Assembly: GCF_002269505.1 (NCBI RefSeq)
Contig: NZ_NQKQ01000029.1
Span: 1-64,000, forward strand
DNA from: Pseudomonas fragi
GTDB taxonomy: Bacteria > Pseudomonadota > Gammaproteobacteria > Pseudomonadales > Pseudomonadaceae
Length of the DNA stretch: 64,000 nucleotides
Direction of reading: 5' to 3'
Both the position numbers and the translations under genes were made by a program. The notes below the pieces were generated by a model. It was not told where the DNA came from and did not search any database. It worked only from the letters and a program-made list of their open reading frames with translations. Shown here piece after piece: positions 6,541 to 15,216 of this stretch (positions are counted from its first letter, which is position 1; each line of letters opens with the position of its first letter).

Positions 6541-8619
6541 TTACTTCGGATCAGCCACACCTGCGGTGTTGTCCAGCAGGCTTTTGGTAGCCGTCTGCAG
6601 GAAGGATTCAAGCTTTTTCTTTAGCTCGATCGCTTCAGGCGAATCGGTTACTACCTTGGCTTCAGGGTTGGCGCCCAACTTGTACTGCCATACCTTGGCC
6701 GGCATGTCCTTGGGTTGCACCAGCAAATGGTCGTCGCTGATGATTGCCACGGTCTGATCACTGCCAGACGGCTTGATCACACCGCTGCCCTTGTCACCTT
6801 CCGGCAGGGTCAACAGGTCACGACCCCAGCATTGCTGGCGGAACTCACCGCCCAGACGGCCCATGATGGTTGGCACGATATCGACCTGGGTGCCCACGGT
6901 GTCATTGCGTGCGCCGAACTTCTCCTGGATGCCAGGGCCGATCAGCAGCAATGGCACGTTGAAACGCCCAAGGTCCATCTCGGAAATCTGCTGCTCGTTA
7001 CCGAAACCGTGGTCGCCCACGATCACAAACAGGGTTTCCTTGAAGTACGGTTCTTTACGCGCTTTTTCGAAGAACTGGCCCAGCGCCCAGTCGGAATAAC
7101 GCATCGCGGTCAAATGCTCGTTGAGCGAACCGCGATCGGTTACCGGCTCGACCGGCAACGGCGTAGGCAAGGCATACGGCGTGTGGTTGGACAGGGTTTG
7201 CAGCAGCGCATAGAAAGGCTCTTTGCCTTCACGCTTTTTCAGTTCTTCAAGGCCACGGTTGAACATGTCCTGGTCAGACACGCCCCAGGTAGGATCAGAG
7301 AACACCGGGTCAACGAAATCGTTACGACCGACAAAGGTGGTCATGCCCTGGTTGCTGAAGAAACCCGACTGGTTGTCCCAGGCGAAATCGCCGTTATAGA
7401 CATATACGTCATCAAACTTGCGGGCGCTGAGCAGTTCCGGCAAGCCGGACAGCTTGTGGCTGCCTTCCGGGGTCTGCATCAGGTATTCAAAACCCGGCAG
7501 GTTCGGGAAACACGCCATGGTGGCAAACATGCCCTGATGGGTATGGGTGCCGTTGGAGAAGAAGCGCTCAAACAGCAAGCCTTGCTTGGACAACTCGTCG
7601 AAGTACGGGGTGATATTGCCCGGACGACCCAGCGCGCCCACCGAGTGACCGGCGAAGCTTTCCATCAAGATCACGACAACGTTCTTGATCGGCAGGGTTT
7701 TTTCTTCTGGTGGCGTGGTATCACGACGTACAGGAGCGGTATCTGCATCGACCAGTTTGTCGTGTTCGGTCAGCAGCATGTCGCGCACGGCCTGCGTCGC
7801 TTCAGGCTGCTCAAGCGTGGCCTTCCAGATATTGGTGCGATCGTCACCGAAGCGGCTTTTCGCAGCTGCAATCAACGACAGAGAGCCGTTGAGGCCCAAC
7901 TGGTTGGCGAAGTTGGAGTCTGTTGTGTAGGCATCACCCCAACGCAGTGGAGGACCTTGACGCAAGGTGCCACGCGCCAAAACCACACACACCAGCAACA
8001 ACACGACAAACACCGCTGCACGGCCGTACCAGGGGGCTACTGCACGCGAAGCACCCGTAGCCGCCCGGGTGACGCTGGAGCGGGTTACACGGTCTGCACC
8101 ACGGAAGGCGAAGTACAAGATGATGGTGCCACCGGCCCAGGCCAGCAGGTAACGCACCACCGGGAAACCGTACCAGAGCATGCTCATCACGGTTTTCGGG
8201 TCTTCCTTCACATACTGGAAGACCAGACCGTTGAGGCGTTGGTGGAACTCGCGGTAGAAGTCCATCTCCATCAGGCCCAAAAACAGCGCCAGGCTGGATG
8301 CAGCGGTGAGCCAGAAGCGCAATACACCGCGCATGGCCATTGCCTTGACACTGAGCAGTGCCAGCAGCAGGGGAATACTGAAGTACACGACAATCCGCGC
8401 GTCAAAACGCAGACCGTTGCCGAAGGCTTCAAGGAAAGTCGAGGCCGGGGTATCGAGGATCATTTCCTTGTTGTAAACCAGCAATGCCACCCGCAGCAGG
8501 GTGAACATCACCATCATGATCAAGGCACACAGCAGCGTAAACGCCAGATGCGATTTGACGGTCGGTTGCAACACACGCGTGGCAGCGTGCTGTTGGCTTG
8601 GGGCGTCCGGGTTTGCCAT
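6541..8619 (-). CDS. LTA synthase family membrane sulfatase/phosphotransferase
   Basis: 692-residue inner-membrane enzyme. The N-terminal ~210 residues hold about five membrane helices. The periplasmic C-terminal domain has the alkaline-phosphatase/sulfatase fold: metal-binding 'VVVILMESFAGHSVG', nucleophile Thr in 'FSNGTHTHQGMFATM', and 'VIVGDHGFGNE'. The relatives are LtaS-like enzymes that transfer glycerol-phosphate or phosphoethanolamine-type groups from lipids. In Pseudomonas the substrate is uncertain; periplasmic glucan or lipid modification is possible. It is transcribed alone. Confidence 0.85.
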   Translation of the reverse strand: MANPDAPSQQHAATRVLQPTVKSHLAFTLLCALIMMVMFTLLRVALLVYNKEMILDTPASTFLEAFGNGLRFDARIVVYFSIPLLLALLSVKAMAMRGVLRFWLTAASSLALFLGLMEMDFYREFHQRLNGLVFQYVKEDPKTVMSMLWYGFPVVRYLLAWAGGTIILYFAFRGADRVTRSSVTRAATGASRAVAPWYGRAAVFVVLLLVCVVLARGTLRQGPPLRWGDAYTTDSNFANQLGLNGSLSLIAAAKSRFGDDRTNIWKATLEQPEATQAVRDMLLTEHDKLVDADTAPVRRDTTPPEEKTLPIKNVVVILMESFAGHSVGALGRPGNITPYFDELSKQGLLFERFFSNGTHTHQGMFATMACFPNLPGFEYLMQTPEGSHKLSGLPELLSARKFDDVYVYNGDFAWDNQSGFFSNQGMTTFVGRNDFVDPVFSDPTWGVSDQDMFNRGLEELKKREGKEPFYALLQTLSNHTPYALPTPLPVEPVTDRGSLNEHLTAMRYSDWALGQFFEKARKEPYFKETLFVIVGDHGFGNEQQISEMDLGRFNVPLLLIGPGIQEKFGARNDTVGTQVDIVPTIMGRLGGEFRQQCWGRDLLTLPEGDKGSGVIKPSGSDQTVAIISDDHLLVQPKDMPAKVWQYKLGANPEAKVVTDSPEAIELKKKLESFLQTATKSLLDNTAGVADPK

Positions 8620-8951
8620 GTCGTTTTAGGACCCATTGGTTCAAGTTGAAGTGGCTTTATTGAGCATTGCCCTGCCCTTGGCATCCATACGCTGGGTACA
8701 GATCCGCAGAGGTCACGCACTGGGGGGCAAATGTTGCATGATCACCCGTGGTTTTCCACTGGTGCAGCGCTCTTTATTACGCAGGATTTGGCTCATCACT
8801 AACCGCCAAACACCGGAATAGAGGCGTTTGCAAGTTTAGAAGCCGAAATTTTGCGTGCGAATTGTGTTAAATCATTCGTGAAAATTTCGTGCAAAGCACA
8901 TCTTGAAACACAAGAAAGGGCCGTCAGGCCCCTTCTCGGTATCCGCAGAAC
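8620..8951. other. intergenic region upstream of the LTA-synthase-like gene
   Basis: 332 bp between the LTA-synthase-like start and the speE stop. Apart from the speE terminator at 8915-8934, I see no coding frame with a credible start and no RNA motif. It should hold the minus-strand promoter of the membrane enzyme. Confidence 0.5.
8915..8934 (-). terminator. terminator after speE
   Basis: On the minus strand, ggggcc-tgac-ggcccc-like stem followed by TTTCTTGTGTTT, 18 bp past the speE stop. Confidence 0.8.
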
Positions 8952-9827
8952 TCAGTCGTTGCTTGGCTTGTTGATAGCCTGCAACACATATTGCGGCAAG
9001 GCGAAAGCACCGATATGAACTTCCGGATTGTAGTAGCGGGTCACGATACCGCTACCGGCAAACCGCTGACGCAGGGTTTCAAGTGGCAACTTGCGATAGC
9101 TGGCATCCGTCGAACCCCAGGCAAACGTCATCGAGCCGCCGATATAGGTTGGCACTGCCGCCTGATAAAAATGCCAGTCCGCGAACAGGCTGCGCATGCG
9201 CCCGGCGGTGGTCTGCACTTCCTGCAACTGCATAAATGGCGTGCCGTTCTGGGTGACCAGTACGCCGCCTTCGTTCAGGCAACGGTGGCAAGCCTGGTAG
9301 AAATTCTCGGAGAACAGCACTTCACCCGGCCCGATCGGATCGGTGGAATCCGAGATGATCACGTCGAATTTTTCTTCAGTGGTGGCCACAAAGCGCATGC
9401 CGTCGTCGATCACCAGGTTCAGGCGAGGATCGTCGTAGGCACCCTTGGAATGGTTGGGCAGGAACTCTTTGCACATGTCCACCACGGTGCCGTCGATCTC
9501 GACCATGGTGATGTGTTCAATGCCAATGTGCTTGGTGACTTCGCGCAACATGCCGCCATCACCACCGCCAATGATCAGCACGCGCTTGACCGCACCGTGG
9601 GCCAGGATCGGCACATGGGTCAGCATTTCGTGGTAGATGAACTCGTCCGCCTCGGTGGTCTGGATCACGCCGTCCAGCGCCATTACTCGGCCCATGACCG
9701 GGTTTTCGAAGATCACCAGATGCTGGTGATCGGTGCGCACTTCATGGAGCAGCTTGTCCATGCGAAAGCGTTGGCCGTAACCTTCGTAAAGGGTTTCGAG
9801 ATAGTGGGTGTTAAGCGATTCGGTCAT
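8952..9827 (-). CDS. speE: spermidine synthase (polyamine aminopropyltransferase)
   Basis: 291-residue cytosolic SpeE, which transfers the aminopropyl group of decarboxylated S-adenosylmethionine to putrescine, giving spermidine and methylthioadenosine. Visible motifs are 'VLIIGGGDGGMLREV' (dcSAM pocket), 'VEIDGTVVDMCKEFLP' and 'DVIISDSTDPIGP' (catalytic Asp region). The start at 9827 (MTESLNTHYLE) is preceded by AAGGGGAC; the longer frame lacks this support. Its by-product methylthioadenosine feeds the methionine salvage genes at 12-14 kb. Confidence 0.96.
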   Translation of the reverse strand: MTESLNTHYLETLYEGYGQRFRMDKLLHEVRTDHQHLVIFENPVMGRVMALDGVIQTTEADEFIYHEMLTHVPILAHGAVKRVLIIGGGDGGMLREVTKHIGIEHITMVEIDGTVVDMCKEFLPNHSKGAYDDPRLNLVIDDGMRFVATTEEKFDVIISDSTDPIGPGEVLFSENFYQACHRCLNEGGVLVTQNGTPFMQLQEVQTTAGRMRSLFADWHFYQAAVPTYIGGSMTFAWGSTDASYRKLPLETLRQRFAGSGIVTRYYNPEVHIGAFALPQYVLQAINKPSND

Positions 9828-10030
9828 GGGTAGTCCCCTTGAATGCTGGTGGCAACGGACGGTCACCCGCCCATGATCGGCAGCCAAACCTCATACCGCT
9901 CTCGCGACACGGGTCCAACTGCCCAAGAAAGGCGCGCATTCTACGTCGAGGAACATGACAGGTCGAACCTTGACGCTGACAAACTCAACGGGCAGCCATG
10001 ATTTCTCAGGACTGCCCGCCGGCAAGCGCT

Positions 10031-10222
10031 TTAAATACGCACATTGCCCCTCGGCCCGGCGATGGCCCAAATCACCAGCCCCAGTACTGGCAGGAACAGA
10101 ATCAGCAGCACCCAAAGCACTTTAGCGCCCGTCCCGGCGCCGCTTTTGATTACGTTGATGATGGCCCAGATATCCAGGGCCAGAATAATCAGACCGATCA
10201 GACCATTAAACGTTGAACCCAT
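10031..10222 (-). CDS. PLD nuclease N-terminal domain small membrane protein
   Basis: 63 residues with two hydrophobic helices and the signature 'KVLWVLLILFLPVLGLVIWAIAGPR' of the PLDc_N domain. This membrane anchor is found at the start of cardiolipin synthases and as stand-alone small proteins. No catalytic HKD motif is present, so it is not itself an enzyme. Function is unknown. Confidence 0.85.
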   Translation of the reverse strand: MGSTFNGLIGLIILALDIWAIINVIKSGAGTGAKVLWVLLILFLPVLGLVIWAIAGPRGNVRI

Positions 10223-10306
10223 GATGACGCTCCCGAGTGAGTACTTGTGCTCATAGGATAGTCACCCACGGCCAGGGTTCCGTTTTTTATTGCAGCAGCC
10301 AGGGTT

Positions 10307-10837
10307 TCAGACGTGTACGGCAACCTTCAGGGCTTCCAGCGACGGCGCCGCAGCAATGCCGACCTGGGCACACAGCTCAAGCACGCGCGGGACGTCTTCG
10401 CCGTAAACCAGCACGACCTGAATCTCGTCATCCAGCGGCTGGCTGAGATTCATCAGCACATACCCGCCCTTCTCCGGGTTCATACTGCCCATCTGGATCT
10501 GGATGCGGTTGAGCGCCGTCAACGCCTCGGTCTTGGCCAACTGCTTGGGCTTGATGTTGAAGGCGACATCGGGACCAAACGAAGCGACGATCTGGGCAAA
10601 CAGGTCCATCCAGGTATCCGCCTGGAACAACACCGTTTCCGGCAGGCTGCCCACAACAACCCACTCGCCTAGCGGGATGGGGAAGCTGTCGTCGTAGTTG
10701 ATGTCCGGGTTGGCAGCCAGAAATGCTGCCTGGTCGGCGTAGGCTTGAGCCGCCTCGTCCGCGATGGAGGCGATTTCGTCGTCGCCCATGCACCCAGAGC
10801 TGATTTTGCTGATGAGTTCAACGAGAGTGGTTTTCAT
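10307..10837 (-). CDS. conserved hypothetical protein (176 aa)
   Basis: Soluble acidic protein of 176 residues beginning MKTTLVELISKISSGCMGDD, with no signal peptide or membrane segment. I do not recognise the family. The centre ('NIKPKQLAKTEALTALNRIQIQMG') and the C-terminal half ('YVLMNLSQPLDDEIQVVLVYGEDVPRVLEL') look like alternating strands and helices. It is flanked by a membrane peptide and an ankyrin gene on the same strand, with gaps of about 70-85 bp. Codon use looks native. Confidence 0.7.
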   Translation of the reverse strand: MKTTLVELISKISSGCMGDDEIASIADEAAQAYADQAAFLAANPDINYDDSFPIPLGEWVVVGSLPETVLFQADTWMDLFAQIVASFGPDVAFNIKPKQLAKTEALTALNRIQIQMGSMNPEKGGYVLMNLSQPLDDEIQVVLVYGEDVPRVLELCAQVGIAAAPSLEALKVAVHV

Positions 10838-10904
10838 GGGCGAGGCCTGTCACAAGGAAAATTAAGGGCGCGCAGGATATATCAATTGCGCCCTTCAAGG
10901 GTGA

Positions 10905-11438
10905 TCAGCCCAACAGCTTCTTAAGTTGCGCCACGGTTTCGGATGCGCCCATGGTCTTGGCGGCATCCAGTGCAGTGATGCCATTGGCGTCCCTGGCTTT
11001 TGGATCGGCGCCCTTGCTGATCAGGTAATCGATGATTTCGCCACGATTGAACATGGCGGCCATCATCAGCGCTGTACGGCCATCAAATGACGCGCCTTCA
11101 ACCTGTGCGCCACCTTCAACCAGGGTCTTGACCATTTCCAGGTCGCCCTTGAAGGCAGCACCTGCAATTGGGCTCTGGCCGTTGTCATTGCGGATCTCGG
11201 GGTCGGCATTGTGCTCTAGCAGCACTTTCACCGCTTCAACGTGGCCGTGATAGCTGGCCAGCATTAACAGGGTATCGCCCTTGTGGTTGCGCAAATTGGC
11301 CGGCAAGCCCTTGCTCAGCAAGGCGGCCAGCATTGCAGCATCGCCATCGCGCGCCTTGTTGAACACCTGCTCGGCAAAGTCGGCGGCCTCTTCCGGGGTC
11401 ATCTGGCGGCTCTGGTCTGCTGGCTTGTTGTCTGACAT
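10905..11438 (-). CDS. ankyrin repeat protein
   Basis: 177-residue cytosolic protein with about four ankyrin repeats (roughly residues 45-177). Visible repeats include 'GDTLLMLASYHGHVEAVKVL', 'GQSPIAGAAFKGDLEMVKTL', 'GRTALMMAAMFNRGEIIDYL' and 'GITALDAAKTMG'. Ankyrin repeats bind protein partners; the partner is not evident. ATG at 11438 (MSDNKPADQ) follows GGTGGAG at good spacing. No signal peptide is present, unlike the AnkB type linked to catalase. Confidence 0.88.
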   Translation of the reverse strand: MSDNKPADQSRQMTPEEAADFAEQVFNKARDGDAAMLAALLSKGLPANLRNHKGDTLLMLASYHGHVEAVKVLLEHNADPEIRNDNGQSPIAGAAFKGDLEMVKTLVEGGAQVEGASFDGRTALMMAAMFNRGEIIDYLISKGADPKARDANGITALDAAKTMGASETVAQLKKLLG

Positions 11439-11730
11439 GTAAGGCTCCACCTTCGCTACAAAAAAACCTAGTTTCCTGAGACAGAGCAAAGGTGTCATCC
11501 CTTTTTTGCTCAACATGACCATAGAAACAATCAATCGCCAGGCGGAAGCTCAAATTCACTGGGCAAAATGCAGGATGCACGATGGCCATTCATGCAGAAT
11601 GCACGACATCTCAGATTATAAAAATTCACAAGTGATTGATTTATATATATTTTTTAAAATCTGAATAGTGGCACAATCGCTGCAACCTCTACTCCATACG
11701 AGCCCTTCAAGCGCTAATGGAGCTGAACAC
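11439..11730. other. divergent AT-rich intergenic region
   Basis: 292 bp between the divergent ankyrin and DUF3509 genes. It holds a short direct repeat (atgcaggatgcacga at 11568-11582, one mismatch at 11592-11606) and a strongly AT-rich tract at about 11616-11668, probably containing the DUF3509 promoter. Confidence 0.45.
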
Positions 11731-12009
11731 ATGAGCATGATCCAGGAAAAATTCGCGTCGTTGTTCTCCAACTACACCGTCAACGTAAAACCCCGCCCGG
11801 ATGGCGGCGTGTTGCTGACGCTGTGTGACAGCGATGGCAAGCAAACCCAACGCACACTTTCCTATGCGCAATTGCACACTGCAGAACAGCTAACCTGGGC
11901 CATCAGCGCCATTCGCCGCGACCTGGCCGGCACCGCCAGTGAACTGCCGACGATTTCGCTGTTGCAAAGCCAGCACCGCTTCGCCCTGCCGACTTATCAC
12001 ACTCGCTAA
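11731..12009 (+). CDS. DUF3509 domain protein
   Basis: 92-residue protein matching DUF3509, a small family I know mainly from Pseudomonas. Family features are 'IQEKFASLF', 'KPRPDGGVLLTL', 'QTQRTLSYAQL' and 'AISAIRRDLA'. Function is unknown. ATG at 11731 follows GGAGCTGAAC. It is monocistronic and shares a terminator with mtnC. Confidence 0.85.
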   Translation: MSMIQEKFASLFSNYTVNVKPRPDGGVLLTLCDSDGKQTQRTLSYAQLHTAEQLTWAISAIRRDLAGTASELPTISLLQSQHRFALPTYHTR

Positions 12010-12027
12010 AAACTGAAAACCAGAGAC

Positions 12028-12055
12028 AAAAAAAGCCAGCGATTGCTGGCTTTTT
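12028..12055. terminator. bidirectional terminator between DUF3509 and mtnC
   Basis: aaaaaaagccagc-gatt-gctggctttttg has A- and T-runs on both sides of the stem. Confidence 0.9.
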
Positions 12056-12077
12056 GCTGTGCGGTATACCAAAGCTT

Positions 12078-12761
12078 TTACAGTCCGGCAGGATCAATAT
12101 CGGCAAAACTGCTGACCGTTTTATGCCCCACAAGCTCACCACCGTCGCGAGCCAGGCCGCACGTCAGCATGCCCGCTGTCTGTGCAGCATCAAGCTCTTC
12201 GACGATATCGGACAGGAACAGAATCTTGCCAGCCGGGCAACCGATGGCCTCCATGATGTGCCTGTAGGATTGCGCCTCGCGCTTGGGGCCTGAGGTCGTA
12301 TCGAAATAGCCGCTGAACAGCGGGGTCAGGTCGCCGGCTTCGGAACAACCAAAAATCAGCTTCTGCGCCTGAATCGAACCCGACGAGTAGACATACAGTT
12401 CATAACCCTGCTCGTGCCACGCCTGCAGCGCTTTCACCGCGTCCAGGTAGACATGCCCCTTCAGCTCACCAGCCTCGTAGCCCTGCTTCCAGATCATCCC
12501 TTGCAACGCCTTGAGTGGCGTAGCCTTGCGATCTTCGGCAAGCCATTGCTGCAAGATTTCGATCACCCGCTCGACATCAGCCTCAGGCTCGCCGCTGTCC
12601 AGGCGCACTGCACCCAGCTGCATGGCCACTTCAGGGTCTTCGGCATGCTCGCGGATAAACCCGGGCAGGTGCTTGGCCGCATACGGAAACAACACGTCAA
12701 ATACGAAGCTGACAGCGCTGGTGGTGCCTTCGATATCGGTCAGGATGGCTTTGATCGGCAT
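12078..12761 (-). CDS. mtnC: enolase-phosphatase E1 (methionine salvage)
   Basis: 227-residue HAD-superfamily enzyme that enolises and dephosphorylates 2,3-diketo-5-methylthiopentyl-1-phosphate to acireductone. HAD motif I is 'ILTDIEGTT', motif II is 'YVYSSGSIQAQKL' and the late acidic motif is 'ILFLSDIVEELDAA'. It lies 9 bp after mtnD and is the last gene of the MFS-mtnB-mtnD-mtnC run. Confidence 0.95.
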   Translation of the reverse strand: MPIKAILTDIEGTTSAVSFVFDVLFPYAAKHLPGFIREHAEDPEVAMQLGAVRLDSGEPEADVERVIEILQQWLAEDRKATPLKALQGMIWKQGYEAGELKGHVYLDAVKALQAWHEQGYELYVYSSGSIQAQKLIFGCSEAGDLTPLFSGYFDTTSGPKREAQSYRHIMEAIGCPAGKILFLSDIVEELDAAQTAGMLTCGLARDGGELVGHKTVSSFADIDPAGL

Positions 12762-12770
12762 GGGACGTCC

Positions 12771-13316
12771 TTAATCTTCGAGGCGCGGGAAGCGGTCGGC
12801 GATGTCTTCGCCGGTAAAGCTGGCAACCCAGCCTTCAGGGTTGTTGAACAGGCGGATGGCGACAAAATGTGGATGTTCGCCCATATCGAACCAGTGCGGC
12901 GTACCGGCTGGCACCGAGATCAGATCGTTCTTTTCGCAGAGCACGGCATACACATAGTCGCCAATATGCAGCGTAAACAAGCCACGACCGGCGACGAAAA
13001 AACGCACTTCATCTTCGCCATGACGGTGTTCGTCGAGGAACTTGGCGCGCAATTCGGCTTTTTGCGGGTGATCGCTGTTGAGGCTGATCACGTCAACCGT
13101 GACATAACCACGTTCGTTCATCAGCCGGTCAATCTGGTCGCGATAGGCGTGAATCACTTCATCCTGGCTGGCACCGGGCTTGATCGGCGTGGCGGCCTGC
13201 CAGCGGTCAAAGCGCACGCCTTGCTCGGCCAGTGTTGAAGCGATGTCATCAAAGTGGGTCAGAACCTTGTTGGGTAATTCCGGGCTCGATACGTGATAAA
13301 CGGACAGGCTGCTCAT
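12771..13316 (-). CDS. mtnD: acireductone dioxygenase (ARD)
   Basis: 181-residue cupin metalloenzyme oxidising acireductone to 2-keto-4-methylthiobutyrate plus formate (Fe form) or an off-pathway product (Ni form). The metal motif is 'DEHRHGEDEVRFFV' (two His and Glu), with the last His in 'VPAGTPHWFDMG'. It sits between mtnB and mtnC, as expected for the salvage pathway. Confidence 0.96.
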   Translation of the reverse strand: MSSLSVYHVSSPELPNKVLTHFDDIASTLAEQGVRFDRWQAATPIKPGASQDEVIHAYRDQIDRLMNERGYVTVDVISLNSDHPQKAELRAKFLDEHRHGEDEVRFFVAGRGLFTLHIGDYVYAVLCEKNDLISVPAGTPHWFDMGEHPHFVAIRLFNNPEGWVASFTGEDIADRFPRLED

Positions 13317-13416
13317 GGGGCTTGGTTCCTCGGCTTCGGCGCGCTTTCGGCTTTTACAGGCCGTTCAGGCAGACCGTGCAAATCAGGTGGTGAGCTTCTT
13401 CACGGTGAAGTCAGCG

Positions 13417-14037
13417 TTAACGATTGAGTATTGCGCGGGTTTTCAGTTCACATTCAAACAGAAACTCGAACGCTTCGATCTGGCGCAAGGCGTCGCTCAT
13501 GCGCGCCCCCCAGGTGTACAGGCCATGCCCGCGAATCAGATAACCCACGCAGTCCGGGTGTGCTTGCAGCCATGGCTGGACCTTGGCCGCCAGACGCGCG
13601 ATGTCCTGATCGTTATCGAAAATCGGCACCAGCACCTTCGACTCATGGGTCGAAACGCCGCTGAAGGCCTTCTGCAGCTCGTAGTCTTCAAATTCGATGC
13701 TGTCGCCCGGCGTCAGGCGTGACAGCACCGTGGCATTCACCGAATGAGTGTGCAGTACCGCACCGATCCCGGCGCGCCAGCTGTAGAGCTGGGTGTGCAG
13801 CAAGGTTTCGGCAGAAGGCTTCTTGCCCGGCTCCAGGCTGTTGCCCACAAGATCAGTGGCCAGCACATCATCAGGCCCCAACTGGCCCTTGTGCTTGCCG
13901 GAAACTGTCAGCAGCGCCTGGCTGGCCGAAAGCCGGGTGGAATAGTTGCTGCTGGTGGCCGGCGACCAGCCGCGCGCGTATAAAAAGCGCCCGGCTTCAA
14001 TGATTTCCTGGCTCAGGTGTTCACGGGTAAGGCTCAT
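13417..14037 (-). CDS. mtnB: methylthioribulose-1-phosphate dehydratase
   Basis: 206-residue class II aldolase/adducin-type zinc enzyme that dehydrates methylthioribulose-1-phosphate in methionine salvage. 'TPGDSIEFEDYELQKAF', 'AVLHTHSVNATVLS' (Zn His pair) and 'YLIRGHGLYTWG' are present. Its start overlaps the stop of the upstream MFS gene (ATGA), so the two are probably coupled. Confidence 0.95.
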   Translation of the reverse strand: MSLTREHLSQEIIEAGRFLYARGWSPATSSNYSTRLSASQALLTVSGKHKGQLGPDDVLATDLVGNSLEPGKKPSAETLLHTQLYSWRAGIGAVLHTHSVNATVLSRLTPGDSIEFEDYELQKAFSGVSTHESKVLVPIFDNDQDIARLAAKVQPWLQAHPDCVGYLIRGHGLYTWGARMSDALRQIEAFEFLFECELKTRAILNR

Positions 14038-15182
14038 GGCCTGTCCTCTTGCAGTCGGGTTGCAATGATAACGGCTGCGGCCAGCGCTGCGACGCTCGCC
14101 ATACTAAAGGTGATAGTGGGGCCCAGGGTGTTCCAGCTGTAACCGGAATACAGCGCGCCCACGGCGCCACCGATACCGGCCAGGGTGGCGTACAGGGCCT
14201 GGCCCTGGCCTTGCTGGCCGGGGCCGAAGCTTCGCTGCACAAAAGTCATGGCCGAGGCATGGAAACTGCCGAAAGTGGCGGCGTGCAGCAGCTGCGCCAA
14301 CAGCAGCACCCACAGGTGTTCGGCAAACGACCCCAGCAGCAGCCAGCGCAAGGCGGCGAGGATAAAACTGAACATCAACACTCGGCGCACGGAAAATTTC
14401 AGCAGGATACGGCGCATGGCCAGAAACATCAGGACTTCAGCGACCACCCCAAGCGCCCAGAGCAAACCGATCACACCGCGGCTGTAGCCGAGGTCCTCCA
14501 GATGCAAGGTCAGAAAGGTGTAATACGGCCCGTGGCTCATTTGCATCAGCGCCACACAGGCGTAAAACGCCAGCACTCCGGGGCTGAACAACTGCTTGAG
14601 GAATCCGCCTTCGACCAGCCTGCGACCCAGGCTGGAGGGCTGCGCATTCGGCACCCACAGGCTGCACAACACAATGCCGGCCATGATCACGATCAGCGCT
14701 ACCGGGTAGATATCCAGGCTCAGCCATTCGAACAGTCGGCCCAGAATCACCACGGTGAGGATAAAGCCGATAGAACCCCACAGGCGAATCTGACTGTAAC
14801 GCTCGGGTTGCTCACGCAGATGGGCGAAAGTGATGACTTCAAACTGCGGCAATACCGCATGCCAAAAGAACGCGTGCAGCGCCATCACCAGCGCCAGCCA
14901 GGCGTAGCTCTGGCTGACGAAAATCAGGGCAAAGCTGAGCAGGGTACAGAGCGCACCCAGGCGCACGATCTGCAGGCGCCGGCCGGTGTAGTCGCCCAGC
15001 CAGCCCCACAGGTTGGGCGCCACGCAGCGCATCAACATCGGGATGGCCACCAGTTCGCCTATTCGCGCACTGGAAAACCCCAGGTGATGGAAGTACAGCG
15101 CCAGAAACGGCGCTGTCGCACCCAGCAAGGCGAAATAGAAAAGATAGAAGCCTGACAACCGCCAGTAAGGAAGTGTCGCCAC
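14034..15182 (-). CDS. MFS transporter (3-phenylpropionate-permease-like)
   Basis: About 382 residues and 12 predicted membrane helices. The opening 'LPYWRLSGFYLFYFALLGATAPFLALYF' and 'WGWLGDYTGRR' match the MFS_1-like/HcaT group. The frame stays open to 15269 inside aroC. I place the start at GTG 15182, just before the conserved 'LPYWRL', but this is uncertain. It lies between aroC and mtnB, with a 4-bp overlap with mtnB. This placement is conserved in Pseudomonas as I recall it. The substrate is unknown; a role in methylthio compound traffic is speculation. Confidence 0.8.
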   Translation of the reverse strand: MATLPYWRLSGFYLFYFALLGATAPFLALYFHHLGFSSARIGELVAIPMLMRCVAPNLWGWLGDYTGRRLQIVRLGALCTLLSFALIFVSQSYAWLALVMALHAFFWHAVLPQFEVITFAHLREQPERYSQIRLWGSIGFILTVVILGRLFEWLSLDIYPVALIVIMAGIVLCSLWVPNAQPSSLGRRLVEGGFLKQLFSPGVLAFYACVALMQMSHGPYYTFLTLHLEDLGYSRGVIGLLWALGVVAEVLMFLAMRRILLKFSVRRVLMFSFILAALRWLLLGSFAEHLWVLLLAQLLHAATFGSFHASAMTFVQRSFGPGQQGQGQALYATLAGIGGAVGALYSGYSWNTLGPTITFSMASVAALAAAVIIATRLQEDRP

Positions 15183-15216
15183 GGCCGTCAGACCGTGACG
15201 CTCAACAATCCCTGCA

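Noticed and set aside
6715..8649. 644-codon open frame on the plus strand opposite the LTA-synthase-like gene
   Set aside because: Composition is rich in His/Gln/Arg as expected for an antisense frame of a GC-rich gene; no family motif. The minus-strand protein has clear catalytic motifs.
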